Assembly (NCBI GenBank): GCA_946965045.2 | Contig: OX337228.1 | Coordinates: forward strand, 186,001 to 250,000 | Reading direction: 5' to 3' | DNA from: Epithemia pelagica | Lineage: Eukaryota; Bacillariophyta; Bacillariophyceae; Surirellales; Surirellaceae | DNA length: 64,000 nt | In this document: one piece after another, positions 48,110 to 57,599 of the stretch | How the letters are laid out: each line of letters begins with the position of its first letter | Position numbering within the stretch: the first letter of the stretch is position 1 | The notes under the pieces: model-generated | What the model saw: only the letters and a program-made list of their open reading frames with translations | Told to the model about the DNA's origin: nothing | Database searches by the model: none | Made by a program: the position numbers and the translations under genes

Positions 48110-50350
48110 TCATCGCTTTTTGCTTCGTTTGGCCGTCTTTTTCTTGTTCTTCTTCTTTTTGATACTCAACACTTGTTTGCTGTTTTTCGATGGTGGCGTC
48201 TTGTCGCTCGACTCGGTGTTGTCCTGGTAAAATTGAATGGGTCGTTCGCCTCGATTCGCCTGGTCCATGGCTTCATCTTGTTCCTTGTACAACAACAACT
48301 CGTCGGTTGGTTTGTCGTTGTTGTTGTGGACCGCAGCGCTACTCGTAGTACTTGGAACAGGTTGGGTGGATTGTGGTTCACTCGTAGGTGGTGTGGTAAT
48401 GGAAGGATCCTTCGTTGTGTCACTGGGTGGTCGCTGATGGGGTGGCAACAAGTGGACAAATTGGGGTGCTTGTTCTTGTTGTTGCCACAAGGGTGCCGAA
48501 ACACCATGGATAAAGGGCAATTTCGCAAAGGGCAATTGCTCCATGGACAATTGTTGTGCTTCATTGTGACTAGTACTGTCGCCTTGTGATGACAGCAAGG
48601 GATTGGCATTCGTGGCAGCGGGTGTTTCAGTCGTTGTCGTCATTGTGAGGGGACTGGTGGGTTCCAACAAGGGTGTCGATGTGGTTGTGGTGGCTGGTAT
48701 TGGTCCCGTGGGAATGTCGTGGGGGTCCAGACTCCCCTGTATGGTCGATGGTCGATACTCACCGGCAAAGGATCCTTGATAGGACGGATACAAGACACCC
48801 ACTCCCAAGAGAGGCTCGTTCTTCTCGCGCCGTACACGAATGGCTTCTTGTTCCAATTGTTTGAGTCGAATAAATCGCAAGGCAAATTTGGGAGGAGCCG
48901 CAGTGGCTGCATCGGCAGTATTGGTAGCAGTTGTTGTGGTTCCAGTCGATTCATCCGTGGTCGTGGTAGGCGGCAATGACGATGACAAGAGGGGTGGCAA
49001 GCCGACCATACTGCGGACCGATGCCGTTTTTAACAATTGACTTTGAATCAGGGTAATGGTAAAGGTGGTCGTCAAATAAATTTGCATGCCGGCCGCCATT
49101 TGACTGGTACAACAGGGCAAAAAGACGGCGACACATTGAAAAATGTCCTTGATTAATAAAATGGAATTGGCCTTGTGTGCCGAAGGATGTTCCAAGACAT
49201 GATTGCGTCGCGATCCCATGGCCACTTCCATGTGCACATACAACAAGGCACCACAGAGAATGGGCAAGCCAAACCAGGGATCCGGTTCCGTCAAATCGGG
49301 AATCCACGACAAGAGGACGGGTGCATGTTTGGAATGATCGACCAATTCTTGCGCCAAGGCGGGATCCAATCCATTGACGAGTTTGCGCAAATCGACCGAC
49401 AAATACCAAAAGATGGGAATTTGCAACAGGGGCGACAAGAAAATACTGAGTGGATCCACCTTGTAATGCTTGTACAATTGAGACAAGGACAAGCCATTGA
49501 TGCGCAAGACTTGCCATCGTTCGTATACGGAAGCCTTGCGACGCGCCAAGTCTCGCAAATCATTGGCACAAAGTGTCAAGAGAAATTGAATTTCCGGCAA
49601 GACCTTGCCAAACTTGTGACTGGCATGAGCGCCATAAATCACGACCGGAAACAAGGCAAGACGCACCAACACATTGACCAAGGCAAAACAGGCCCAATAG
49701 GGAATCAAGCCATCGGCATGCAACAAGGAAATCAAGGTTCCGGAATGACCCCATACCGTCACTTCACTCAGTGGCCATATCCACGACGACGATGACATGG
49801 ATCGATGTGGAGTCGAGTGCCAGGGAGAAGGATACTGCAAGGGTCGGTTCCAACGACCTGGATGGCCATGTGTAGTCGTAGTAGTAGCATTCGTCAATGA
49901 GGAAGGAGACAGTGGCCCTCGAACCATTGGATTCTGAATGTTGTGTTTCTGGTAGGCTTGTGTAGAAAAATGGTGTGAAAAGTTCCTTGCAGAGAAAGGA
50001 TTTTGTGTGTGCATGATTGTACCATGTTGTCGTTCTCGTCGAATCATTGGATTGCAACCATTCCATGTTGTTGTTGTTGTTGTTGTTGGGGAATGGAATT
50101 GTGGCAGTCGATTCGTAGTATTATTTGTGGAACAACGCCGATTGGTCGAGGAGGACGACGGATCCAAGAGACGTGACCCCTCGCTAGCTGCAAGTAGTCG
50201 TCGTCCTTCTGACAACGGAGAATGAATGGCACAAGGAGGAGGAGAACCAACCTCCTCGAGGAGCCAGACAAGTGGTTGGGTTTGATGGTGTCGTCGCTTG
50301 TGGACCATTGCCCTTCGTGACGACGGCTGTCGCAGCAAGAATCGCTGCAT
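48110..50350 (-). CDS. Oxa1/Cox18/YidC-family membrane protein insertase
   Basis: Inserts proteins into the inner mitochondrial membrane; some diatom homologues serve the thylakoid. 746 residues, single exon, ATG at 50350. The N-terminus is basic and acid-poor (MQRFLLRQPSSRRAMVHKRR), favouring mitochondria. The core at about 195-440 contains the five-helix family layout: GLIPYWACFALVNVLVRLAL, FPVVIYGAHASHKFG, DPLSIFLSPLLQIPIFWYLS, LPILCGALLYVHMEV and FQCVAVFLPCCTSQMAAGMQ, then IYLTTTFTITLIQSQLLKT. The C-terminal 300 residues are Thr/Pro/Gln-rich and end in a Lys tail (SIKKKKNKKKTAKRSKKR), reminiscent of ribosome-binding tails in Oxa1. Cox18 proteins usually lack such a tail. Oxa1 versus Cox18 is not resolved here. 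Confidence 0.82.
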   Translation of the reverse strand: MQRFLLRQPSSRRAMVHKRRHHQTQPLVWLLEEVGSPPPCAIHSPLSEGRRLLAASEGSRLLDPSSSSTNRRCSTNNTTNRLPQFHSPTTTTTTTWNGCNPMIRRERQHGTIMHTQNPFSARNFSHHFSTQAYQKHNIQNPMVRGPLSPSSLTNATTTTTHGHPGRWNRPLQYPSPWHSTPHRSMSSSSWIWPLSEVTVWGHSGTLISLLHADGLIPYWACFALVNVLVRLALFPVVIYGAHASHKFGKVLPEIQFLLTLCANDLRDLARRKASVYERWQVLRINGLSLSQLYKHYKVDPLSIFLSPLLQIPIFWYLSVDLRKLVNGLDPALAQELVDHSKHAPVLLSWIPDLTEPDPWFGLPILCGALLYVHMEVAMGSRRNHVLEHPSAHKANSILLIKDIFQCVAVFLPCCTSQMAAGMQIYLTTTFTITLIQSQLLKTASVRSMVGLPPLLSSSLPPTTTTDESTGTTTTATNTADAATAAPPKFALRFIRLKQLEQEAIRVRREKNEPLLGVGVLYPSYQGSFAGEYRPSTIQGSLDPHDIPTGPIPATTTTSTPLLEPTSPLTMTTTTETPAATNANPLLSSQGDSTSHNEAQQLSMEQLPFAKLPFIHGVSAPLWQQQEQAPQFVHLLPPHQRPPSDTTKDPSITTPPTSEPQSTQPVPSTTSSAAVHNNNDKPTDELLLYKEQDEAMDQANRGERPIQFYQDNTESSDKTPPSKNSKQVLSIKKKKNKKKTAKRSKKR

Positions 50351-50685
50351 AATAGTAATAGATTGTACACTCTCGCCTGGTCTTTCTTCCAGAATGATAC
50401 TTGAACAACAATCACGGAATCTTTCTTCTTGTTTGTATGCGATAGTATATTATATAGAACAGAGCCTCCGATGATGAGAGGACGACAGAATGATTCATCG
50501 GCTCTCGCATTCGACGATCTTTGCGGATGATTGGTCGCAGATAAACATCGTGCCTTTGCCTGTGGTAAAGGCGGCGCTAAGCTAACCTTACCCGGTACTC
50601 CTAGCTATACTCCTAGTACCCTAGTAGGACCATCAAGTGCACCATGTTTATATGGTTTGATCAACTTCCTCACTTCTCCTGTCTA
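50351..50685. other. Intergenic region between Oxa1-like and SET/MYND loci
   Basis: Presumed promoter of the Oxa1-like gene. Near 50595-50625 CCTAGCTATACTCCTAGTAC is locally repetitive. No gene was seen. Confidence 0.4.
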
Positions 50686-52103
50686 CTAGGAAAGCGGCTG
50701 TTGACAGGTCATTTTGTGCACTTTCCAGTGCACGGTCTGGTGGTCACGACAACAATACACTGCTGTATGGCAGCGACTGCATTTCTTGGATGCCCTGTTC
50801 CCACAGAGACCACAACACGACTACGACCCTTGGCGAATCTGCTGGTGAGAAGAATCGGCCGATTGCAGCAATTTCGCTTGCACGCCAACAAGTTTGTTCA
50901 TGGCACACTTTGTGTAAGGCTCGGAGGATCCACCGCGACTAATCTGCAGGGCTCGGACCGCCTTTTGGAACGCATTCTTGGCCCGTTCCCAGTCACGCGT
51001 CTGTACGAGCAAGTCTCCCAGGCGCTCGTATCCGAACCCAGTGTGCTCATCCAGGTAGTCCTCGCCATGGAGGCGAAACCGGCAATTGATCCACTTGCGT
51101 TGGACCATAATGGCACGCTCCAGTGCGTTGGTTTGCTCAAACACTTCGCATTGAGCTCGGTAGATCTGAAGCGCCAGTGCGTGAGACTCGTGAGGTGGCT
51201 TGAGATTCTTGAGCGCCACCGTAATATCTACCCGAAGCCCGTTGTCCGCCACATAATCCACGTAGTCGATCTTACGCCTCGTATCATCTTCTTGTTCTAG
51301 CATTGTCTCCTCGAAGGATGCGGGTGCCGACTCTCCGCATACATGACACGGAAGGAGAACAGCAAGATCCTCTTGGTCGTCTTGTTTCACGTAGTGGTGA
51401 CCGCTGCATCTCTTGTCATGGCACCGGAAGCGTCGTGAGTCATCCCCTCGAGGAGAAGTACAGCGCTTGCAGATGCAGACAAAGTTCTTGAATGTCTGGA
51501 GTTGGTTTCGCCGGACGTATACCGGTTTTTCGAGGACATGGGGGTCTAGATAGCTAATGGTCAACACATCACCAGCTTTGACTGGTTCCAGAAGCCTGAC
51601 AATCTTGGAACAGCCATCTTGGGAACTGAACCAGGTACAGTTCGGCCGGCATGAGTGAGTCAACCGACAAGCTACGAGGAAGAGACCGTGTCCATACTGC
51701 CCAAGACTTGCACCGCTTCCGTCAGCTGCTGCTGGATGGATGGTTACTGAATTGAATTTGACAACCATGGTCAAGTTGACAAACTCTCTGACAGCTTCCG
51801 TGGACTCTAGAAACGGTTTCACGAATTCGTGAACGATCTTTGCCTCCTTTCCATCCATTTCTGCGTAGAATGACAAAACCTTGTCTTGTATGTCCTTTGG
51901 TTGGTCCAGAAAGTGCAGATAGTCCGTCCAGCTACGCGGATCCAAAACACGCGATGGTCCCCATGGAGGCACGATGCTCAGGTTCCGCGGAGGGAATGCA
52001 ATCAGCGCTACACCTCGAAACCGAGACAGCCCGGTTCCAGATCGCTTTTGGCAACAACTGCCTTTCCAAACTCCTGCGTCTCTTGAATACGGACGAATAC
52101 CAT
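50686..52103 (-). pseudogene. SET-TPR-MYND lysine methyltransferase-like gene, disabled
   Basis: The ATG at 52103 starts VFVRIQETQEFGKAVVAKSD, a typical SET N-terminal strand. That frame hits TAG at 52010-52008, and the remainder of the domain continues in a shifted frame (VALIAFPPRNLSIVPPWGP). The SET core is recognisable: LTHSCRPNCTW (NHSCxPN motif), AGDVLTISYLD, then post-SET CICKRC and CHVC. A helical TPR-like region follows (GFGYERLGDLLVQTRDWERA). This frame stops at TAG 50823-50821. The same frame resumes immediately with a complete MYND zinc finger (CGLCGNRASKKCSRCHTAVY, then CCRDHQTVHWKVHKMTC) to a stop at 50688-50686. A 63-nt GTGCAA...CGTAG intron would remove the second stop in frame, but the upstream frameshift has no such remedy, so I call it a pseudogene. 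Confidence 0.6.
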
Positions 52104-52328
52104 TTTTCTTGAACCCTCGAAGCCCCTTTGTGCATCCAACTCCCCTCACTTCACACGAAAGTCTGAAATCAATTCCCGCCAAAAATTGGTGCTGTAGAGC
52201 TACCTTAGGTAGTTCAAGGATTCTTCCCGGTTGTACAATAAATTCCTACTGTAGTACAAAATGTAAGACGAGCTAGCCACATAGTCTATTATGGAGCCCT
52301 AGTCTAGTAGTATGGATGTTGTGATTCA
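52104..52328. repeat. Dispersed repeat copy and flank
   Basis: Positions about 52216-52290 repeat the 45811-45870 element (TACAATAAATTCC-ACTGTAGTA). The rest is upstream flank of the SET/MYND locus. Confidence 0.5.
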
Positions 52329-52562
52329 TCAAACGGCCGTTGTGGCAATCCGACGCGCCATGGCAAAGCGGTAGCGAGGCCAGAGACAATGCCAGGCGGC
52401 AAACAAGACGAGGGCATAGACAATGGCCCCCACCAAGACGAGCACCAAGGTCCATTCGGGGCGATTCCACCACACAGGATGGTCTGGAGAAGAACTGCCA
52501 TTCGAGTCGACGGCCGATTCTTCCTTGTGGCAATTACCACCAAAAAAATCAAAACGATCCAT
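52329..52562 (-). CDS. Possible small single-pass membrane protein
   Basis: 77 codons from an ATG at 52562 (MDRFDFFGGNCHKEESAVDS). One strong hydrophobic helix (WTLVLVLVGAIVYALVLFAA) is followed by an Arg-containing tail (WPRYRFAMARRIATTAV), a positive-inside pattern. There are no homologues I can name. Two overlapping frames are also open over this stretch, so it may be spurious. Upstream Asn/Asp-rich codons in another frame suggest that a longer gene structure is possible. Confidence 0.35.
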   Translation of the reverse strand: MDRFDFFGGNCHKEESAVDSNGSSSPDHPVWWNRPEWTLVLVLVGAIVYALVLFAAWHCLWPRYRFAMARRIATTAV

Positions 52563-52685
52563 CCCTCCACGTCATCTTCATCGTCTTCGTCATTGTTGTT
52601 ATTGTTGAAGCGACCGGCATTGGTCGTTCCCACAAAGGCCCCGGTAGAACTGCCACAACAGTTACTACGTTGCGAGGCTTTTCGA

Positions 52686-53603
52686 TTAGAAATTTTGATG
52701 AACCTCATTCATATTTTTAAAGATTGCTGACGCTTTGATCTTGTATTCACCGCAAATCCACGCCCAAAGACCAGTGATACCCAAATCTTGAAGAGTAATG
52801 GTCATGTAAATCTCCGGTCCATCTGGCTTGTAGTACCTGTGCTGAGCGTTTAAATTGTTGGGATCACACGCATTAGCGATAGTGGTACCATGTGGTAGTC
52901 GATAAATATCTAGACCTGCCATGTCTTGTATTTTGTCTCCCCCTGGCAACTTTCTCTTTTTGGAGAATTGTACTTTGATGAGATATCCCAGAGATGGACG
53001 GGCGTGGGATACGTCGCCACGGTTTTTTTCTAATGATAGGTTCATCATATCATCAATGGCGTTCTCTTTGTACGCTTGTGTATTTTTCCAGCAAAACTGA
53101 ATGATGACATCTGGAACAGATCCTTTGACGGCAAGAGATAAATTCTTCTCCTCGTCTCGAATACATCGAGGGAACCCCCAAAAACTCAAATCAGGATCAC
53201 GTGACCGTCCATTCGAGAGGTGGATTTTGTGCGTTGGACTAGACAACCCCCACCGATCTTTTGCCCAATTGAGAGTGAAATCATTAGCATAGTATGTTGT
53301 GAATTCATTGTGTTGAACCGAGGGCATGATCAATCGTGGCTTTCCGCCCACGAGAACAACAGGAAGATCTCCGACCCCAGCCTTGTCAAGCGCATCCTCA
53401 AGTTCTTTCTCCGTTTGAAAACGACGGTCTTTTCCAATTTCTTCAGCAACTTCAGAGGGGAGATCCCCTAACTCTTCGTCCGCCTCCTCAGACTCAATGC
53501 TGTCGTTGTCTTCCTCGTCGATGTTGACGCTTGTGCAATCCTTTTCTGCAGCGTCACCGGGCTCCGCGCCCTCCTTCTTTTCTTCTTCGTTTTCAATTTC
53601 CAT
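52686..53603 (-). CDS. Uma2-like (restriction-endonuclease-fold) protein
   Basis: 305 residues, single exon, ATG at 53603. An acidic N-terminus (about 1-60) precedes a domain resembling the bacterial Uma2/DUF820 PD-(D/E)xK nuclease fold: NGRSRDPDLSFWGFPRC, corresponding to the R-x-PDv strand, and SVPDVIIQFCWKNTQAYKEN, corresponding to pPDlvvEv...K. The expected second acid (Glu in vvEv) is Gln here, so nuclease activity may be lost. The rest (YRLPHGTTIANACDPNNLNA, TITLQDLGITGLWAWICGEY) is consistent with the strands that usually follow. The function in the cell is unknown. The assignment is by motif and remains tentative. Confidence 0.5.
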   Translation of the reverse strand: MEIENEEEKKEGAEPGDAAEKDCTSVNIDEEDNDSIESEEADEELGDLPSEVAEEIGKDRRFQTEKELEDALDKAGVGDLPVVLVGGKPRLIMPSVQHNEFTTYYANDFTLNWAKDRWGLSSPTHKIHLSNGRSRDPDLSFWGFPRCIRDEEKNLSLAVKGSVPDVIIQFCWKNTQAYKENAIDDMMNLSLEKNRGDVSHARPSLGYLIKVQFSKKRKLPGGDKIQDMAGLDIYRLPHGTTIANACDPNNLNAQHRYYKPDGPEIYMTITLQDLGITGLWAWICGEYKIKASAIFKNMNEVHQNF

Positions 53604-54674
53604 TGCCGTCTGCTTATGGTGAGTCGGTCAATTGAAATAAACCAAACCCAGGTTACCCAGAGCGAACCGTATGAACTTTGCTCGTTAGGGAATATCGAAT
53701 ACGACGGTATCCACCTTTTCGAGTTGCGAGTTGCGAGCCACGGGCGACAGATTTCGGGTGAATGGATGTTGGATGTATCAGTCCCGGGCGTTGTGACGTG
53801 TCTTGCCCCCAAGCGGAGTGGGAGTCGTGAGGCTTCGTGAATGCTAGAAGATTTATGTTCTATACCTAGTTGTGATTGCTGGGAATTTTTCCTTCCATGA
53901 GGATTTTGAGTTCCGCTATCCGCGACTGAAAAATGAGCGAGATCTCTCGAAAAGATCCCCAAGATCTTTCTGACCATATCGCATCCCTTCCACTCTCTCT
54001 CCTTCGCTCTGATGTGATGGATGAAGGCTTTACACAACTCGGCAACACTAAGGGAAGCATGACATGTACTAACCAAACATTCGTTGCCCGTTGCAACGTG
54101 TGAATTCCCATAGCAGTACAATTGTGTCAAAAAATAGGCATAAGATCACCACAACCCCACCGTATTTAGCAATTTGAAGCTTGATTGTCATGGGGAAAGA
54201 ACCACTCTCTGTTTGTTCCTGATTTCTCTGTTATGATGAAACCTATCCGGTTACAACATGTTCCTCCACCGAGTCACCTTCTCCCGCCGAACCATTGGGG
54301 TCCCACTCCGGTGTATAGACATTATTCTCTGTCCATACAGAGGTAATATGTACATTTTCTTCCCTGTTGGAATAATAGCAATTGGATGTTGCTGCCACAG
54401 GTGCAGTGCAGGGCAATGCAATCGCAGCGATTCACGAACTACAGTGTCTTGAAAAGGGGACGGGTTATAGGGACAAGCCCGACCACTCGCTGCGACCACT
54501 CGCTGGGCTATTTCGAACTAATGCCTTCCTTATACCTGAGAACCTAGATAATCATTAAAAAACAATTGAAATAATAGCATCTGTACAGCTGGTTGGACTT
54601 TGGGTGCCTTGGTCCTTCCCCGATCCCAATAATATATTAGAACGTTTGCCCTCTCCTTTTACAGAACGACGCTA
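53604..54674. other. Intergenic region, no supported gene
   Basis: About 1.07 kb between the Uma2-like start and the CRC-protein stop, both on the minus strand. A GAGTTGCGAGTTGCGAGC repeat lies near 53720. One long minus-strand frame (53468-54130) overlaps the Uma2-like gene and has no coding character. Confidence 0.4.
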
Positions 54675-56580
54675 TTACACCATTGCAAAGTAATCTAGCG
54701 AAGCATCCCCCCGTTCCTCCCCCGTCATGACAACATCTTCGGAATGTGTGTTTGGTTCATGTTGTTGTGGTTGTATTGGTTCCATAGTTGCTGCTGGTAT
54801 GGATGGTGCTCCCTCCTGGTCTAGTACTACGAGCTCGGTTCGGGAACGTTTGGCAGCCGGTGATGGTTCCTGAATTATTTGGTGGTACGAGACTGGTTCC
54901 TCCTTCATATGTTCTGCTTGGACGGGTGACGGATGTCGTCGTTGCCAACACAGTTTTGGATCCATGGATCCTTGTCCAAATTCCGTCATGGCATAGGCTG
55001 CCAACATGAGAGGATTGCTGGTTCCATCTTGCTCACCACCATTGGTGTCATTCTGGTCTGCCGTTGTCGTCGTTGTAGTGGTAGGATCCCCTTCTTCCAT
55101 GGGTGATGTACTGTCCACAGCACTGGACAGGGGATCCAATGTCATGCGACGACGGTGCAATGCCGCCGCGGATGCTTTTTGGGCCGATTGCATCACGTGT
55201 GCCGGATGCAAATGATGAAACAAGGTTTCTCCCTGGCTTCCCAAAACAATGCCCATGTGTGTTGTTGTTGTGGTGGTTGTGGATGGTGCGGCCACGAACG
55301 GTGCCAATGGTGTTGTTGCGGTGGTTGCTGCCGTGGTAAAAAAGGCGTCCATGGTGGCGGAGGTGCTGGTCGCTGCCGGTGTGGTAGGATTGCCACCACC
55401 ACTCCCGTCGGCGTCTCCCGCGTCCACGACGACAGGATCTCGGTTTTTGCACCCGACACAACGACATTGGGACGTGCACTTGACGCCTCCGGCATAACAT
55501 TCACAATACTACGGATTCGGAATGTTGTATGATGAAGCAGAACAAGGGTATAAAACACAGAAACAAACCATACAAGACACTGTGGGTGAGCAATCACAGA
55601 TACGGCAAGGTGCCTTGAACAGGAACACGAACCTTTTTCATACAGCCCGATTTGCGACATTTGCAACCCAGTTTATGCGACAAGAGTTTGGGTGCCGTGG
55701 CCGTCACAGTCACGGCACTTCCGAGGTAGGTACTATTCGTGTTGGAACCCATGGTACTGGAATCGGCGGTTGTCGTTGTCGTTGCTGTTGTCGCCAGGAA
55801 TTTGGTATCAAAGGCCATGGGATTGCGAGCCAAAATGAGACGCATGGCATCTTGACGAGCGTCTTCTTGGTCTCGTGTATTGTGACAATTGACGCATCGA
55901 CAATTGGGTCCACAATAGAGTTTGGCGGCAAAACATTGACAATACAATTTGAGACATCGAGTGCGCTTGCAGGTACATCCCACGGGATGAACCTCGTCCT
56001 CGCCGTCGGCAGCAGTAGCAGCACCAGCAGTAGTACTGGCAGGGCCGTCCGTGGAAGATGACGCGACCGTAATGGACGGATGGGTGTCGGTGGGAGCTCC
56101 TACGGCGGGCCAGAAACTGGGGTGATCGTTACTGCCAGGGCCGTTATTCTCCGTGGGAGTATCGCCTCCAGGATTGGGCGTGGTAGGAAAGGATCCTAGA
56201 GTTTCAGATGGTTGTTGGGAGGGCGGCGTGTGTTGTTGTTGTTGTGCGGTGGGAGATGCTGTTGTTGTTGTTGTTTCGGTGGATAGAGGTTTCAACAGAG
56301 GCTGGTGCTGCTGCTCATCTGCTGGTTGTTGCTCTTCTTCTTTCATTTGTGGTTCTTGTTGTTGTGGTTCTTGTTGTTGTTGCTGCTGTTCCTCCTCAAA
56401 GTGCTGCTGTTGCTGCTGCTCTTGGGGAAGGAGTGCTGGGGCTTCCAAGGGGGATTCTTCCAATGGCTGCGGAGCTGTAGTCGCAGCATCCGCAGCATTC
56501 GGAAGGGACAGTGTCGACAGAGCCTCCGAGTCCAACGAAGCATCTCCCAATGGCTCTGTTTGATGGTTCAAATCGGCCAT
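54675..56580 (-). CDS. CRC-domain (tesmin/TSO1/LIN54-type) DNA-binding protein
   Basis: CRC proteins bind CHR-type promoter elements, and LIN54 is the DNA-binding subunit of the cell-cycle MuvB/DREAM complex. Exon 1 is 56580-55633, the intron 55632-55509 (GTTCGT to CGTAG) and exon 2 55508-54675, giving 593 residues. Two CXC motifs are visible. The first, at about 199-236, is GCTCKRTRCLKLYCQCFAAK...CGPNCRCVNC. The conserved linker RNPMAFDTKF follows. The second, at about 307-337, is GCKCRKSGCMKK|YCECYAGG...CTSQCRCVGC, interrupted by the intron exactly at KK|Y. The N-terminus is Gln/Glu/Pro-rich and the C-terminus Thr-rich with an acidic end. Both Cys arrays are complete, so DNA binding is likely. 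Confidence 0.88.
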
Positions 56581-56780
56581 GGCAGAAATCTTCTGGACTC
56601 CTATCTAAAAAACAATGATACTATCATGATTCGTTTGTTTTGGTGGAAACAGCACAGAACTCTATGATGTGAGAGACCATTGTCATTGCTGCCACAATAA
56701 TCGCTGTACAAAACATATGGCTATGCTAGAGTCGTCCTATCTACTACGCCTTCCGTGGTGCAAACGGTGACACTGCCAGC

Positions 56781-56834
<54 letters not shown>

Positions 56835-57599
56835 ACACAGCGCTTCTTGTCGACTTTCTCGCACACTGGACGCCATTGGCAGTCTAGAATCTCACAACCA
56901 CAAAGACTCACTGAAAAATCTCCCCTTGTCGTGTTTGGAGATTCAAAATCTCAAGTCTTCAATTTGTTATTCAAACTTTTGGACGGCCGTGGCACATGGT
57001 GGCCGATGATTCAAAAAATACAAAATTTTGGATTTCAATCGACACGCGGACGAATACGACCCAGCCGTTATCGGGGTATTTGTAACGCACGTAGAGCGAT
57101 ATCTAACGGTTTCGCAATTGCCCCCAAGGTCAAGTCCTGTGTGCTTGGGAGTGACCCATGGTTTGGTGTCACCGAATGGTGTCAGCAGTTCCCCCTCCAC
57201 TGGGGGAAGCGGGAACACCTTCCGGAAGTGACCTACAAACAAGTGTTATATAGGTACATTCGAATCGATAGTCAAAGTGATATTCGGCATGTCTTAAATC
57301 AAATGCGATCAGTGTGACTTGGACTGTATCACGAACAGCTTCCAACCACGCATGCGGCATCAGTCCTCAGTCCTCAAGCGCCGCTTCCGTTGGAGGCACC
57401 AACCTATTATGCGCCGCAACCGCCGACTGTCGAGATTTTTGTGCTTTCAAAAGACCAGAGAACGACGATTTTAGCCACGCACCCACCGCAGTCACTCTGG
57501 TGTAGACAAACCAAAAAATAACTCTCGTGACAAGTCTTGCTCCCGAATTGAAGAATTAATCAGAGAGAGAGACAGAGAGACAAACACATCAACAACAAA
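56581..57599. other. Divergent intergenic region with TC microsatellite
   Basis: Between the start codons of the CRC gene (-) and the HMG gene (+). A pure (TC)n run of about 48 bp lies at 56783-56830. Frames at 56755-57317 include the run and look spurious. The last part is presumably HMG leader. Confidence 0.45.

Noticed and set aside
48083-48589. Plus-strand frame opposite the Oxa1-like C-terminus
   Set aside because: Complement of a Lys/Thr/Gln low-complexity coding tail; no independent support.
53468-54130. 220-codon minus-strand frame
   Set aside because: It overlaps the start of the Uma2-like gene in another frame and lacks any domain.
56847-57317. 156-codon plus-strand frame after the TC microsatellite
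   Set aside because: It lies in the HMG upstream region, has no coding character, and has competing frames on the other strand.
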